64,000 nt of DNA from Charina bottae (Eukaryota; Chordata; Lepidosauria; Squamata; Charinaidae), in NCBI GenBank assembly GCA_023362775.1, contig JALMGJ010000001.1, positions 90,460,501 through 90,524,500 of the forward strand. The letters run 5' to 3'. Positions 1-11,340 of the stretch are shown piece by piece. Each line of letters opens with the position of its first letter. The stretch's first letter is position 1. Below the pieces are notes generated by a model that searched no databases, was not told the origin of the DNA, and worked only from the letters and a program-made list of their open reading frames with translations. Made by a program: the position numbers and the translations under genes.

Positions 1-120
1 TCAAACAGAGACTAGATGGTAATCTATGAGAAATGCACCAGTGGATCCTGCACAGGCAGTGGATTGGACTAGATGACTTCTAAAGCCCCTTTCATCCTTG
101 CGATCTTCCCTTCGAGCAGC
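1..120 (+). repeat. CR1-type LINE 3' end fragment
   Basis: The stretch ends with a 'GGATTGGACTAGATGACTTC' motif followed by a C/T-rich phrase, which is the usual end of amniote CR1 3' UTRs (compare 39660-39710). It is cut by the window edge and non-coding. Confidence 0.45.
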
Positions 121-2145
121 CTTCAGCTCCATAGGCCTGATTCCGCTTCCTCTTACTGACCTTGTGATTGTGAAACAGGAGGAGGTCAGATTTTGAGAGC
201 ATGCAGGGTGCTGCAGGTTCAAATCTCTGTACACAAGTTCAGTCGTGGGATTTCCGATTCCATCCTATTTGCACTGCATTTGTCTGTTCCTTTGATCCAC
301 CTTACCATCCTTCTGAATCTATGTTCTTTTTCATCCCAGATTGCAGAGAAAGGGTTAAGCCAACAACTGCTGTTAATCTTGGGAGCAGTATGCAGGTGCA
401 GGTAGGTCAGGGATTAAAAACAAAATGGGATTTTTATTTAAATCATGAGGATCTTTCCCCTCTACCACCGCCCCCCCCCCCTGCTCCCCAGAAAGGACCT
501 TTTTTAGTGTTAACCCTTCTCACTAATTACACACAGGATACCTATTTGCTGAGGGGTGCTGTGGCATAGAAAGCTGCCTTCTATCAAGTCATTCCACTGG
601 ATCGTTTGACTCCAGATTTTCAACACTGATTAGCAGCAGCTTTCTAACTTTACTTAGAGATAAACAGGGTAGAATATGAACCATTCTACTTGTAAAGTAT
701 TTGTTTTTCCACTGAACTATAGCCATCTATAAATCTAATTGACTGGTTCATTTACACAGAATGCCAATAAACGGTTCCTTTTCTTCCTTGCACTTTCCTT
801 CCTTCTCAGCTTGTTGCTCAGCGAGCCACAACTGGGAGGGACAATTAAATCAAGTCTGCCCTGCTGGGAATCCTACTTTGCTCCCTCTGGCTCACCCAAA
901 CTGGATTGTCCTGTTTGTCATTTACAGCACATGCCATTAGGGTGACTCCAGCTTCTTCTTGGTGGTCTCTCGGTATTGTACTGCATTCTGGCATGGAACA
1001 TTTGGACAAACAAGGCCTTTCTTTTAAAAAAGAGCTTTTTTAAGCAATGTCAGTCTCCTAGGAATGCTGCTTGCCTTAATGTGTTACATCTGTGCCACCT
1101 TGTTTCTGTTAAACCTCCAGTACTAATTTTCTTAATTGTCTGTCATTTTTAAATTAAAATGAACAGACAGCTAGCTAATGGAGTGTTTAATCTTTTTCTT
1201 GGGAGAATATGCCTTCCCTAGTTTTTAGTTTCTTAAAGAGACCAGTGTTGGGACTCAAAGATCATCTCCTAGCATTGTCTCCTAGGCCTTTTTCATCTTG
1301 ATCTCAGGAACTGCAGGATGCTGTTACAAATTCCTGGCTGAAGAGTTTCCTGCCTATGAGATTGAAATAGGCAAGATACCTCCGTTCTCTCCTTTTATCA
1401 GGTCCATACCTTTCTTTCTCTATATAGCTAGATGTGTGCACACATTTCTCCAGATTGCTGCAAAACCTCTGCACTTACATATGTTCTCCAGTACTCCTGA
1501 TTTACTGGGAACGTGCATGATGTTTTGCTGGTGGTCTCCAATAAATAATTGTTTTTATTTAATTCCATATTTACCTTGTGGGGAGATCTTTGGGGGAAGT
1601 GGTTTTTTCCCCGTTATATATGAATGAGCATTAAGACTTCGTTAAGCATCAGCATCTCATTGCCTGTGCTGTGGCTTCCAGCATTCATTCAAATCACAGC
1701 TAGGATAACATCTTTATGAAAAAGAATAAATAATAGTACATTTCAATCCAGGGCAGGAAATAAATGAATAGGAGATATAGAGAAAAGACAGTATCAGTGG
1801 GTAAAAGGATGAATGGAGCCCACCACCACTTTTGGTGTTATAATTGGATTGGAGAAAGCTGCTTTATACCAACCTAGATTTTTTGTCTATTGAGCCCAGT
1901 AGTGTCTACTCTGATTGGCAGCAAGCTCTTAACACTTTTCCACAGCAGTGGCTGTATCGGGTCCTTTTTCATGCAGATGCCAGGAGCTGAACCAGGACCT
2001 TCTGTGTGCAAATGATGACCTCTACCAAGGAGATATGGGGCCTCCTGAAAGGTGTAATGGGGAAGGTCTCGATTTGTGATCCTTGCTATGAGAATAAGAG
2101 CATTCAGTATATAAATAAGCCCTAGTTTTGTAAATATACAACAGT
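121..2145. other. No gene or clear repeat recognised
   Basis: Ordinary AT-rich vertebrate non-coding sequence. I see only a C homopolymer near 471-481 and short chance open frames with no splice or codon support. A 5' UTR exon or promoter of the adaptor gene downstream could lie here, but nothing in the sequence marks it. Confidence 0.5.
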
Positions 2146-2156
2146 ACTGATCCTGT

Positions 2157-3200
2157 GTGGATCATAACAAATTGTGGCAAGTTCTTGGTGGTATGGGGAT
2201 ACCAAATCATCTTGTCTGCCTCCTGAGGAATCTGTATAACGACCAAGTAGCAACGGTAAGAACAGACCACGGAACAACGGACTGGTTTAAGATTGGGAAA
2301 GGAGTACGGCAGGGTTGTATACTCTCACCCTACCTATTCAACCTGTATGCAGAACACATCATGCGACATGCTGGGCTTGAGGAATCCAAGGCTGGAGTTA
2401 AAATTGCTGGAAGAAACATTAACAATCTCAGATATGCAGATGATACCACTTTGATGGCTGAAAGCGAGGAGGAGTTGAGGAGCCTTATGACGAAGGTGAA
2501 AGAAGAAAGTGCAAAAGCTGGGTTGCAGTTAAACCTCAAAAAAACCAAGATTATGGCAACCAGCTTGATTGATAACTGGCAAATAGATGGAGAAAAAGTG
2601 GAGGCAGTGACAGACTTTGTATTTCTAGGCACAAAGATTACTGGAGACGCTGACTACAGCCAGGAAATCAGAAGATGTCTACTTCTTGGGAGGAGAGCAA
2701 TGGCAAATCTTGATAAAATAGTTAAGAGCAGAGACATCACACTGACAACAAAGGTCTGCATAGTTAAGGCAATGGTATTCCCTGTAGTAACCTATGGCTG
2801 CGAGAGCTGGACCATAAAGAAGGCTAAGCGAAGGAAGAGAGATGCTTTTGAACTGTGGTGCTGGAGGAAAATTCTGAGAGTGCCTTGGACTGCAAGATCA
2901 AACCAGTCCATACTCCAGGAAATAAAGCCAGACTGCTCACTTGAGGGAATGATATTAAAGGCAAAACTGAAGTACTTTGGCCACATAATGAGAAGACAAG
3001 ATACTCTGGAGAAGATGCTGATGCTAGGGAAAGTGGAAGGCAAAAGGAAGAGGGGCCGACCAAGGGCAAGATGGATGGATGATATTCTGGAGGTGACGGA
3101 CTAGACCGTGGGGGAGCTGGGGATGGCGATGGCTGACAGGAAGCTCTGGTGTGGGCTGGTCCATGAAGTCACGGAGAGTTGGAAGCGACTGAACGAATAA
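2157..3200 (+). pseudogene. BovB reverse transcriptase ORF remnant
   Basis: Reading frame for the palm, thumb and C-terminal part of an RTE-clade reverse transcriptase. The catalytic YADD box is at 2433-2444, preceded by a GVRQGCILSP box, and the C-terminal part contains CESWTIKK and YFGHIMRRQDTLEK. The frame is open for about 315 codons, then a TAG at 3102-3104 replaces the TCG seen at the same place in the 47.7-kb copy, 32 codons before the expected stop at 3198-3200. One Arg codon is also missing in the TAR(R)SNQ stretch. There is no N-terminal endonuclease and no own promoter, so it is a dead-on-arrival copy that has decayed little. Confidence 0.9.
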
Positions 3201-3207
3201 ACGACAA
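2157..3207 (+). mobile_element. BovB (RTE) LINE, 5'-truncated copy
   Basis: Truncated insertion of a BovB-type LINE that keeps the 3' third of the reverse transcriptase. It is flanked by an exact 11-bp direct repeat, ACTGATCCTGT, at 2146-2156 and 3208-3218, which is the target-site duplication. The 3' end reads GAACGAATAAACGACAA. The copy at 47.7-51.7 kb belongs to the same subfamily but is longer and antisense. Confidence 0.93.
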
Positions 3208-3383
3208 ACTGATCCTGTATTGACTTGTGGACTTGTATATATAGTATTTGTGATTTTAAAATCCTCCTTTCTGGTCCATATCGAACATGTACACATACCC
3301 ATGCACATGTGCATCACACACACACACATATCCTTTTGCATAAATTTATGAAGTATATTTTATTGTTTGCTTCTTTCTTTCAG

Positions 3384-3545
3384 TTTTACTTCCCTCTGTG
3401 GGTCTATGGCTGCTCATTTGGCAGAGAGCATGGAGATTACACCATCCTTCAAATTCCCATCTTCCCAACTCATGGGAAAATTAGGATCTGTGGCTCCCGT
3501 TCTACTCATGATCCTTCTGCTGCTTCTTTGCTCTCCCTTTAAAAA
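3384..3545 (+). CDS. Transmembrane adaptor, exon with start codon and membrane segment
   Basis: Candidate first coding exon of a PAG1/LIME1-type transmembrane adaptor. The acceptor is a long pyrimidine tract ending TTTCTTTCAG (AG 3382-3383); the donor is AAAAA|GTATGT at 3546. The first ATG is at 3406 (weak context). A second in-frame ATG at 3430 has A at -3 and G at +4 and may be the real start. The exon encodes 46 codons plus two bases. Residues about 27-45 (GSVAPVLLMILLLLLCSPF) form one membrane span with a Cys at 42, then a Lys run completed by the next exon. In PAG1/LIME-like adaptors this layout gives a short outer N-terminus, a juxtamembrane Cys for palmitoylation in lipid rafts, and a cytoplasmic tail. 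It ends in phase 2, matching the exon at 5150. Identity is inferred from architecture and short motifs. Confidence 0.66.
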
Positions 3546-5149
3546 GTATGTGACTGTCTTGGGATGTCATGGGTGGAGAAGGGAGAAATGGCAAGAGACA
3601 ATTGGCAGGCAGGAGGTACATTACTGAGATAATGGGTATGTTACTTGCTCCTTAACTTGCTTTTTTAAACTTTTTTTCTATTGGACATTCATTCAACCTA
3701 CAAACATGGAACCTGGGCATGCATAATCACACTTCTGACCCATTCAGATATTCATATCACGAGTGAAACGATTTATTATTGAGTCAGATAATTAGTTCTG
3801 TATTATCTGCTTACCCCAAATTAGGGAGTAGAGAGCTCTCCCTCATATAATAATTATTTTTATACTTTATTAATATTCTACCCTTCCTCTAAAAAGAACC
3901 CAGGAGTGGAATACCAAGCAATAAGAGTGCAGTATTACAGTACATCAGTTAAAACATCCAGAAAAACCAAAAAGCAAATACACACGTCAATTGGCAACTG
4001 TACTGTAAGGCAACAAATGTTGCAGTAAAAATATTTTGTTATAGCACAATATCTCAATAATGGTCTGAATGAACAAATATATCCTTAATTGTTAGCTAAA
4101 ATAAATTTGGGACCACCTCTGGAAGGCCCTACCCTCAGGACACTGCATTTTGGACCATGTCCTCTGATAGCCCCATAATTAGAACCTTCTTGTTCAATCA
4201 GCTGGTGTGGGGGTAGGAACTGGTATCACCTTCCTCAATAAAATTAGTGTGCATAGTTTGTGTATTATGTGTATCCCACCAACAAGTGATGTTTAACTCA
4301 CTAAAAAGCACACTTCTGTGGGCTACATTCTACATTAGAAACAGCACGTGACATGGCACTTTAAGGACCAATGCATTGTGGTATAAGATGTTGTAAAGCA
4401 GGATCTGCATTGTTGGATCTGTGATAAAATAGATCCTAGTGCAGCCTTTTGTTCCTGGATTGGATTAATGGGCCATGCTGACTGGGAACTGTGGGATCTG
4501 CACATTTGGAGAGCACTAGATTGGGAAATTCTGCTGCAGACTACGTAACTTCTAAAAGTCTTAACATGACAGCCTCAAAAGTCATCTGAACATTCATGTG
4601 TGTACATCGAAGACACTTCCTCTTGGATTGCCACTGAAGTGAAGTGTCTGCTGCTTGGTTTTGCTCAGCACTGTTAACAGAGTTTCCGGAATTCTTTTTG
4701 CGGGCATCGTGCAATTGACTAAGCTTGTAAATAGCCCCTGATTTAGTTGTGGGATATCCTGAGTAGGACAAAAATTCAGCAGTAGAGGGGATTCTTTGCA
4801 TGCAGAAAGTCCTTAATTCAGTTCCTGACATCTCTTGTTGGGCTGTAAAATACTCCTATCTCAAACCCTAGAGCAGTGTTTCTCAACCTTGGCAACTTTA
4901 AGATGTGTGGACTTCAACTCCCAGAATTCCCCAGCCAACATTCTGTGAGTTGAAGTCCACATGTCTTAAAGTTGCCAAGGTTGAGAAACACTGCCCTGGA
5001 GAGGCACTACTGTTTGCTCTAGCAAATTGGATCAGTGCTCTGACTTGAATATTATAGCTTCTTATGCTGAGGTCTGAAATAAATTATCTGTGTTATTATG
5101 AGTGTGTGATGCAGTCCCTTCACGGTCAAACTTCTATGTTTTTATTCAG
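3546..5149 (+). other. Intron 1 of the adaptor gene
   Basis: GT..AG intron of 1604 bp. It contains a palindromic hAT element (4874-4993). Stretches around 3840-4030 and 4100-4250 look like badly decayed CR1 3' sequence; I cannot place their ends. Nothing else is recognised. Confidence 0.55.
4874..4993. mobile_element. Palindromic hAT-type MITE
   Basis: A 120-bp near-perfect inverted repeat with ends CAGTGTTTCTCAACC and its complement. Flanks CCCTAGAG (4866-4873) and CCCTGGAG (4994-5001) match at 7 of 8 positions, which fits the 8-bp hAT target duplication. It has no coding capacity. The same family is at 30630-30761, with remnants near 31110, 32298, 38852 and 43690. Confidence 0.85.
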
Positions 5150-5216
5150 GAAAAAGCGGCAGTTGTCAGCCAGAACTGTGAAGAGGGACTTAAATATGTC
5201 TGAGCTAATCAATATG
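5150..5216 (+). CDS. Transmembrane adaptor, second coding exon
   Basis: Short internal exon between acceptor TTTTTATTCAG (AG 5148-5149) and donor ATG|GTGAGT (5217). Its first base completes the Lys codon split at 3545, and the 66 remaining bases are 22 open codons beginning KKRQLSARTVKRDL. Joined to the previous exon this gives a KKKKRQ stop-transfer stretch directly after the membrane segment, as expected for a type III single-pass protein with its tail in the cytosol. PAG1 has a comparable KKPRQ stretch here (from memory, not aligned). It ends in phase 0 and fits the exon at 7392. On its own the exon is too short to be convincing; the phase match on both sides supports it. Confidence 0.6.
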
Positions 5217-5340
5217 GTGAGTGTTTCTGAGACTGCTGTTAAAAGCAGATTGAACCAATCAACCAATCACTTCTAACCAGCATGATGAATTGGGGTATTT
5301 ACAGTTATAATTATGGCAGCTGCTCTTGATTTTTGATCAC

Positions 5341-5580
5341 AGCCTAAGTTTATTTATATATTTATTTATAATTCAAATTTATCACCGCCCATCTCCCCCA
5401 ATCAACAATTGATTAAGTCAACAACAAGAGTCAACAATTAAAAACCTGTAAACATAAGTTACAATCTAAACCAGTATAATAAACAATAGATAAAAATCCA
5501 AGGGATGGTAAAATCTCATATAAAAAGGAGGACACTATGGGGCCAGCCACCCCCAGGAGGAACTATTACCTCCCCCTATT
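5341..5580 (-). repeat. CR1 LINE 3' end, antisense
   Basis: Begins with a TTTATTTATATATTT tail followed by ATCACCGCCCATCTCCCCC and ends in 'CCAGCCACCCCCAGGAGG', the same order as the antisense CR1 ends at 41071 and 49305. Non-coding. Confidence 0.7.
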
Positions 5581-5737
5581 ACCTAAGTTACTGGGTTTGA
5601 TCCTTAAATTCATTTTACAGATTGGGAGCTGCTTTCCTGCATGTTGCAATGAAATTATATCAGTTGTGCAAAGAAGCGGGGTCTTGCTGGTTGTAGCCTC
5701 AAAGTTACAGAATACATTTCCCAATGCATTTCTTATA

Positions 5738-5992
5738 TATTTTATTTATTTAATTAATTTTGATCCTGCCTTTATTATTATTTTTTATAAATAACTCAAG
5801 GCAGCGAACATACCTAATACTCCTTCCTCCTCCTATTTTCCCCGCAACAACAACCCTGTGAGGCGAGTTGGGCTGAGAGAGAGTGACTGGCCCAAGTCAC
5901 CCAGCCGGCTTTCATGCCTGAGGCGGGACTAGAACTCTCAGTCTCCTGGTTTCTAGCCCAGCACCTTAATCACTAGACCAAACTGGCTCTCA
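5738..5992 (-). repeat. tRNA-headed SINE with MIR/L2-like tail, antisense
   Basis: Read on the - strand it begins GAGAGCCAGTTTGGTCTAGT (A box) and has GAGTTCTAGTCCCGCC (B box), then a core with TGACTTGGGCCAGTCAC and CACAGGGTTGTTG, ending in an A/T-rich TTTATTTAATTAATT tail. The same family is sense at 10356-10686. Confidence 0.8.
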
Positions 5993-6507
5993 TATCTTTT
6001 AATGGAGAAAAAAAATCCCTCAGAGTAAAACCTCAACAACAAGAGTAGGATGAACCAGTGCAGCTGATACATTTTAAAAGTCTTGGAGAGCTACGATTTT
6101 GGCTAGCAAATCTCCCTGGGGAAAGGAATGTTATAAAAAGGGTACCACCATCAAAAAGGCTCTTTTTCTAGTGGCCATTTTTGTAAACCCAGAAGACAAG
6201 AACATCTGGAGAAGGTCCCTTGATAGCAATTTTATTTCCACTCTTTCAAGAAAAGCACCAGTTACAGACCTGTAGGTATTTCAGTTTTCTTATAGCATAC
6301 ATAGTCTCTTCATTAGTCTTGTACGTTGACCTTTGCTTTGGAGAATGGGGCCATATACAGTGAAACTGTTCAGTCATTCCTTTGATCAAAGTGGTAGTCC
6401 TGATACTTCTTAATGGCAGATTTGGGCTTCATGGAGAGCACTGCCGTGTTATTCTTTAAGGTGAGGCTGCAATCTGTACAGTATTTCTAACTTTTTAAAT
6501 TAAGAGA

Positions 6508-6574
6508 GCTATTTATTTCTCTGCAAGTTTCAGTGTGTCGGGGCTATTTATTTCTCTGCAAGTTTCAGTGTGTC
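6508..6574. repeat. 35-bp tandem duplication
   Basis: The phrase starting GCTATTTATTTCTCTGCAAG appears at 6508 and again at 6543 with almost no difference, so this is a recent local duplication inside intron 2. Confidence 0.85.
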
Positions 6575-7055
6575 CAGTGATGTACTGTACATGAGCCAAG
6601 AAATGCTCTTAAAGGTGTCCTGAGTGTTGCTAAGACTAGTGAGATACAGTTCTCAACTGTGGCTGTGCTCAGTTTCCAGGCTGCCCCTCTCATCAGCCAA
6701 GTAGTCACCAATGTGGACTCTTCTATAAGTTAGCTCTATTCCTCAGAAAGGCATGTTGGAACTATTTGTAGCCTCTAGATGGCAATAGAGGTTCAACAAT
6801 ATGACCAACCTGATGCATCGGAGCACAGAAAGAAAGCAAGCTTCCAACTTTTTAAAATATATCATAGGATAATGTGGAACTAGCCAGCTAGTTCATCAGC
6901 ATGTGACTGGAATAAAAAAACAGTTAGCAATGTATCCATTTCAATTCTATAAGGGTGATCACCTGTCCTTTTCCCAATTTCATTCTTCTGATGAGTTACA
7001 CTGCCGCCCATACAGCACCTAGTATAGGCAGCGTAGTGGTAAATGAATGAATGTG

Positions 7056-7168
7056 TAGTAAAGGTAAAGGTTCCCCCCACACATTTGTACAATTGTGTCT
7101 GACTCTAGAGGCCGGTGCTCATCTCCGTTTGTTAGCCGAAGAGCCAGCGTTGTCCGGAGACGCTTAAT
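7056..7168 (-). repeat. tRNA-SINE (GTGGCTCAG family), tail fragment
   Basis: Matches the 3' part of the complete SINE at 12021-12353 (GGTAAAGGTTCCCC... to the CAGCGTTGTCCGGAGACGCTT phrase) but stops before the tRNA head. It is a truncated insertion or deletion product. The ORF in it is a shadow. Confidence 0.85.
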
Positions 7169-7391
7169 GCAACATAAATGGGAATTGTTGGGTTTGGTTT
7201 GTTCTTTACAGAGCTACAGCCCCACTCAACAAACCTATTGGGCTTTATTTATTTCCTTTAAAAAAGTTTTTTTCTGTATGGCCTTATTAAGCCCTCCATT
7301 TAGCCAGGCAGTTGTTTGGCAATGTCCACTTATATGCGTAGGAGCTGAGAATCTGTATCTTGACCATTAGTCTGTTTGGTTTCTTATACAG

Positions 7392-7455
7392 ACAAAACTG
7401 GAAGATGGGTTGCCTCTAGAAAGGAAGTCTCTTGCAGATGGATGTTTATGCAAAG
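7392..7455 (+). CDS. Transmembrane adaptor, third coding exon
   Basis: Internal exon with acceptor GTTTCTTATACAG (AG 7390-7391) and donor AAAG|GTAAGG (7456). It starts in phase 0 and encodes 21 codons (TKLEDGLPLERK..., ending GCLCK) plus one base. That base joins GT at 26047 to give a Gly codon, so the frame runs on without a stop. The peptide is polar with two Cys and has no recognised domain. It lies in the membrane-proximal cytoplasmic part. Intron 2 before it is about 2.2 kb and intron 3 after it about 18.6 kb. Confidence 0.58.
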
Positions 7456-7959
7456 GTAAGGTGGCTGGACACGAAGTGCTTTGGATACGTAAAATAGGCT
7501 GTGTGTCACGAAGTGTAAATAAGTAATCTTTTTGCAATTGACACTGCACAAGGAATCCCATAGACTTGCAGCTTTCTTCCCAAATTATTGTCATGGTTCA
7601 GGCATCAGAGGCATCCAAATTTTTTCCCGTCTCCTTTCTTTTCCCTACAGGCACATAAGTATCCCAATTGTCTGAACTTTCTCAGGAGTTATATTTTTCT
7701 CTATATTAAGCCTTTTCAGTATGCAATAAAACACATGTGAGCTTCAGTGGAGTTGGTCACTAGAAAGTAGAGAGTAACTTGAACTTGCCCTGAGTGAACT
7801 TTGCCCACTGAGTAGATGTCATTCACTCATATGAGGGAAGGACAGTATGACAATTTGCAAATTTCCAAGATTTATTTCTGGTAAAAATCAGCATCTTCCC
7901 TCTCTAGGCTAGAGTCTAGCCGCTAGACTAAAGAATATTAAGTTCAAATTCCCATTCGT

Positions 7960-8326
7960 AAAGCGCAACGTCATGTGACCACACCACTTAGCAACGGTAG
8001 TTCTGGCAATTCCCGGTTACCGTCATTAAGCAAGGATCATGGGGGTTGTTAAGTGAGGACCTCACATGATCACAACTTCCTGCCAGCTTCCCCATTGACT
8101 TTGCTTGTGGGAAGCTGGCAGAGGAGGTTACAAATCATGATCACATGACCATGGGATGCTGCAACGGTCAGAAATCTGGGCTGGTTGCCGAGCGCTTGGA
8201 TCATGATCACATGACCGTGGGGGTGCTGCAACAGAACTTTGAGGACCTGTCATAACTACCACTTGTTCAGTGCTGTTGCAAGTTGGAACAGTCACTGAAC
8301 GAGTAGTCGTTAAACAAGGACCACCT
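7960..8326. repeat. Unclassified interspersed repeat, probably DNA transposon
   Basis: Ends in GTTAAACAAGGACCACCTAT and contains related phrases in both orientations (GTTAAGTGAGGACC; GTCATTAAGCAAGGATCATG). The block CATGATCACATGACC with TGCTGCAAC occurs twice (around 8135 and 8200). It looks like a non-autonomous element with subrepeats. I cannot name the family or find a clear duplication. Confidence 0.5.
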
Positions 8327-10355
8327 ATATTTTGCTTCTTACTAAGTTAAAGGACTCCTTTCTCTTGACCTTTTCTTCCTACAAAAGATGCTAGAAGCCC
8401 CATGTAGAATATTTTGGTCCATGGCAGTGCAAAGAACATGACATTAAACCCGTTGTGCAGATCAAGCTTAATTTTAGCGGAGAATGTGTGACTCTTCAGA
8501 ATAGCCAAAAGAGGAGTAGCAGTCTTTTGAAACAATTGGTCCATCTAAACTTTGATGACCATCTCCTTTAAATGGGGTTCACATGAATCTTCTAACAGGT
8601 TGGCCAGCCTATCTGTGCAGTTTCCATGTGTCCCCCAAGCATGCCCGGTCAGAGACTTTTCTCCTGTTTAGCATGATGTTTCTGCTACTGAGGGGGCTTT
8701 GGCTTCATTGCATGGTTCCCAGGTCTCAGGAATAGGCAAACTCTTTATTTGCAGCTGCAAGACAGTTGGCAATTGGGCTGTGCCTAATCCTTGACAGAGG
8801 ATCAAGATTGATTATATCTGCCTGTTGTTTAGCAAGCATTTGTCCTTTCTGTTGCTAATCATGTGTAATCTCTTTATATTGTTTGTAATGTCTTTATAAA
8901 CAGTAAGATGGATTGGAATTTGTGTTGGGTTTGTTGTGTTGCTGTAATTATGACTTCTTCCCCATGAGCTCTGGAAGTGGAGGGTACAGAGTGGTCAGGA
9001 GGAGAATTGTATTTCAATAAGGAGCAGTCTTTTGGCCATCTGAATAGAAGGTGGATCACTTATCACTTTGGTTTCTAACAATAACTTTTTCTGAGTTGGC
9101 TCACATATCTTGAATCCTTAGAAATGCTGCACTATGAGGCTGGGTTTTTTTTTTTGAAAGAGGAGATCTGCTAGAATTTAAATCTGAGTGAAGGCCTCTT
9201 CTCAGAACGTTTTTGGCCCCCCAAAGGGATACAACTCTTCTGTTTAGTAACATGAAGCAAGGTCAGGATAAGCATGTACTGCTCTCTGGACTTGACCATG
9301 CAAAGGCTAAGATGTTGAAAGATAAAACTCTGAAGATTAACAGGTTGCATTATCTCTGTATTAGAAACTGCCCACTGCTCTGCCTTTGGCAGCAGTTGAG
9401 ACTTCTCCATTTAATCTCCCTAAGGGCCTTTCCCTCCTTGTTTCTTACCATTGTACAAACATCCCCTGGCAACATCTTTATTCTGCCAGGATGCCTTAGC
9501 TCAGGCTTGAGGCAGCCGGTTTGTGGTTAGCTGTACTGGAATTAACATATTGTTTTCCTCTTAAGTCAGCAGCAACCAGTGGCAGTTTAAGGGTAAGGGC
9601 ATTGTGTCATGTTTCCTGTCCATGTTGACATTGGATGGCCCATAGAAGGCAGGACGAGCCCACCACCTACTTGTCATTTAGGCTGGTATTTTACGTGCCT
9701 CCTCCCCTGGAGTCCAGGGCACTGTCCTTTGTGTCCCTTTTCTTCTGCAGGGGGATAGAACAGGGGAGGGCTACCAGGTACTTCGTACTTAAAGCTCTTC
9801 ACAACCACTGGACAGCTAATATATGGTGTGGAAGGGCTGCACTGTAAAGACTGCTCTACCAGGCAGCATCTTCATACACACAAGCTGTTGGGTGGCTTCC
9901 TTTGAGAGCAAAACTGCTGATCTGTGGTATATGACTGGCTACAAGGAAAAGCAATCTCTGGTTTTGCCATACAACACCCAATTAGCTGCAAGCCTAGCAC
10001 CTGATTTGTGGGGTGGGGGAGGCCTACTAGTGAGGAAGGAGTGTCTGCTTTACTGTGCAGTCCTTTCACTCATGACTCTGCTGTCTCCGGGTCTTGTTTT
10101 GAGTGTTGGTTTAGTGCTCTTTTGAAAAAGCACTAAACCCATGTCAAAACAAGCCCACCTAGCAGCTGATAGGCTGGAGGAGCTATCCATTAAAAACCAG
10201 AGCCCTTCTTGCTTTACAGGCAGCCCCCACACCCATATAGCAACTATCCAGTGCCTATAGCTATACCAGATTTTGATAGCTGGCTAAACCAATGGGTCCA
10301 GCCATTTGCCAAACCATCCACTAATGACAGCAGTGTTGTGATGGTTCATTCCGGC

Positions 10356-10686
10356 TAGTGCCAGTTTGGTCTAGTGGTTAAGGCAACGGGCTAGAAACCA
10401 GGAGTCTGTGAGTTCTAGTCCCGCCTTAGGCATGAAAGCCGGCTGGGTGACCTTGGGCCAATCCCTGTCTCTCAGCCCTAGGAAGGAGCCAATGGCAAAC
10501 CAGGAAACTGAGAGTTCTAGTCCCGCCTTAGGCATGAAAGCCGGCGGGCTCTCTCTCAGCCCAACTCACCTCACAGGGTTGTTGTGGGGAAAATAGGAGG
10601 AGGAAGGAGTATTAGGTATGTTCGCCGCCTTGAGTAATTTGTAAAAATAATAAAGGTGGGATAGAAAATAAATAAATAAAATAAAT
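10356..10686 (+). repeat. tRNA-headed SINE with MIR/L2-like tail, internally duplicated
   Basis: Head with CCAGTTTGGTCTAGTGGTTA (A box) and GAGTTCTAGTCCCGCC (B box), core and A-rich end (AAATAAATAAATAAAATAAA). The B-box to GAAAGCCGG segment is present twice (about 10410-10443 and 10510-10545), so this copy carries an internal duplication. Confidence 0.85.
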
Positions 10687-11322
10687 AGTGATGTTAAGAA
10701 AAGGGGAGGGCAGCAAAAACACAATTTAACTAACAGCTTTGCTCAACGTGCCCTGGCACGCCCAAGACACCATCATCTGGCAGCAAGTCAGAACTATAGA
10801 GAGGCTGTAGAGGAAGATAAGGATGGGCAGTGGTGAGAACAGATTTTTATGCTGGTTGGCTCAAGGATGAGTAGAGAGCAATTTGAGAGATCTGTGGGGA
10901 AAAGCCCTCTGAAAGTTCACCAGGAATAATTGGTGACCCAGAGGGTTTTGGTGATGCTGCCCCAAACAGATTCCTTTTATTGGCTTCTGGAATAGACATT
11001 GGTTGCATTGGACTTGTGTGACATTTCACTTTCCACAGGAGCGTGAGAAAGAGTTGTTTTCCCCCCTTGCCTTTGGCCAGCAGTGCAGGCCAGCAGTGAA
11101 AGGGGAAATTCACTTTCCTGCCGAAACAATAGCTTTTCATCTGTGAATAGCCTTATGCCTTGAAGGCAATGCTCCACAGAGATATATATCCTTCCCTTCC
11201 AGATCTGAACTGGGTGTTCAGTTTACAGGCTTGCCAACTTTGGGAAACTGAGAAAGTATGTAAAGTTCTTTAGGAACTTTACTCCACCATTGTTGCTTGG
11301 ACCAAAACTCCTACATAAACAA

Positions 11323-11340
11323 TGGTGTGTGTGTGTGTAT
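11323..11340. repeat. Short (GT)n microsatellite
   Basis: About eight GT units followed by ATACATATTATACATA. Confidence 0.8.

Larger units (their letters stand above)
5217..7391 (+). other. Intron 2 of the adaptor gene
   Basis: GT..AG intron of 2175 bp holding a CR1 tail, an antisense SINE, a 35-bp tandem duplication and a truncated SINE tail, listed separately. The rest (about 6000-6500 and 6575-7050) shows nothing recognisable. Confidence 0.52.
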
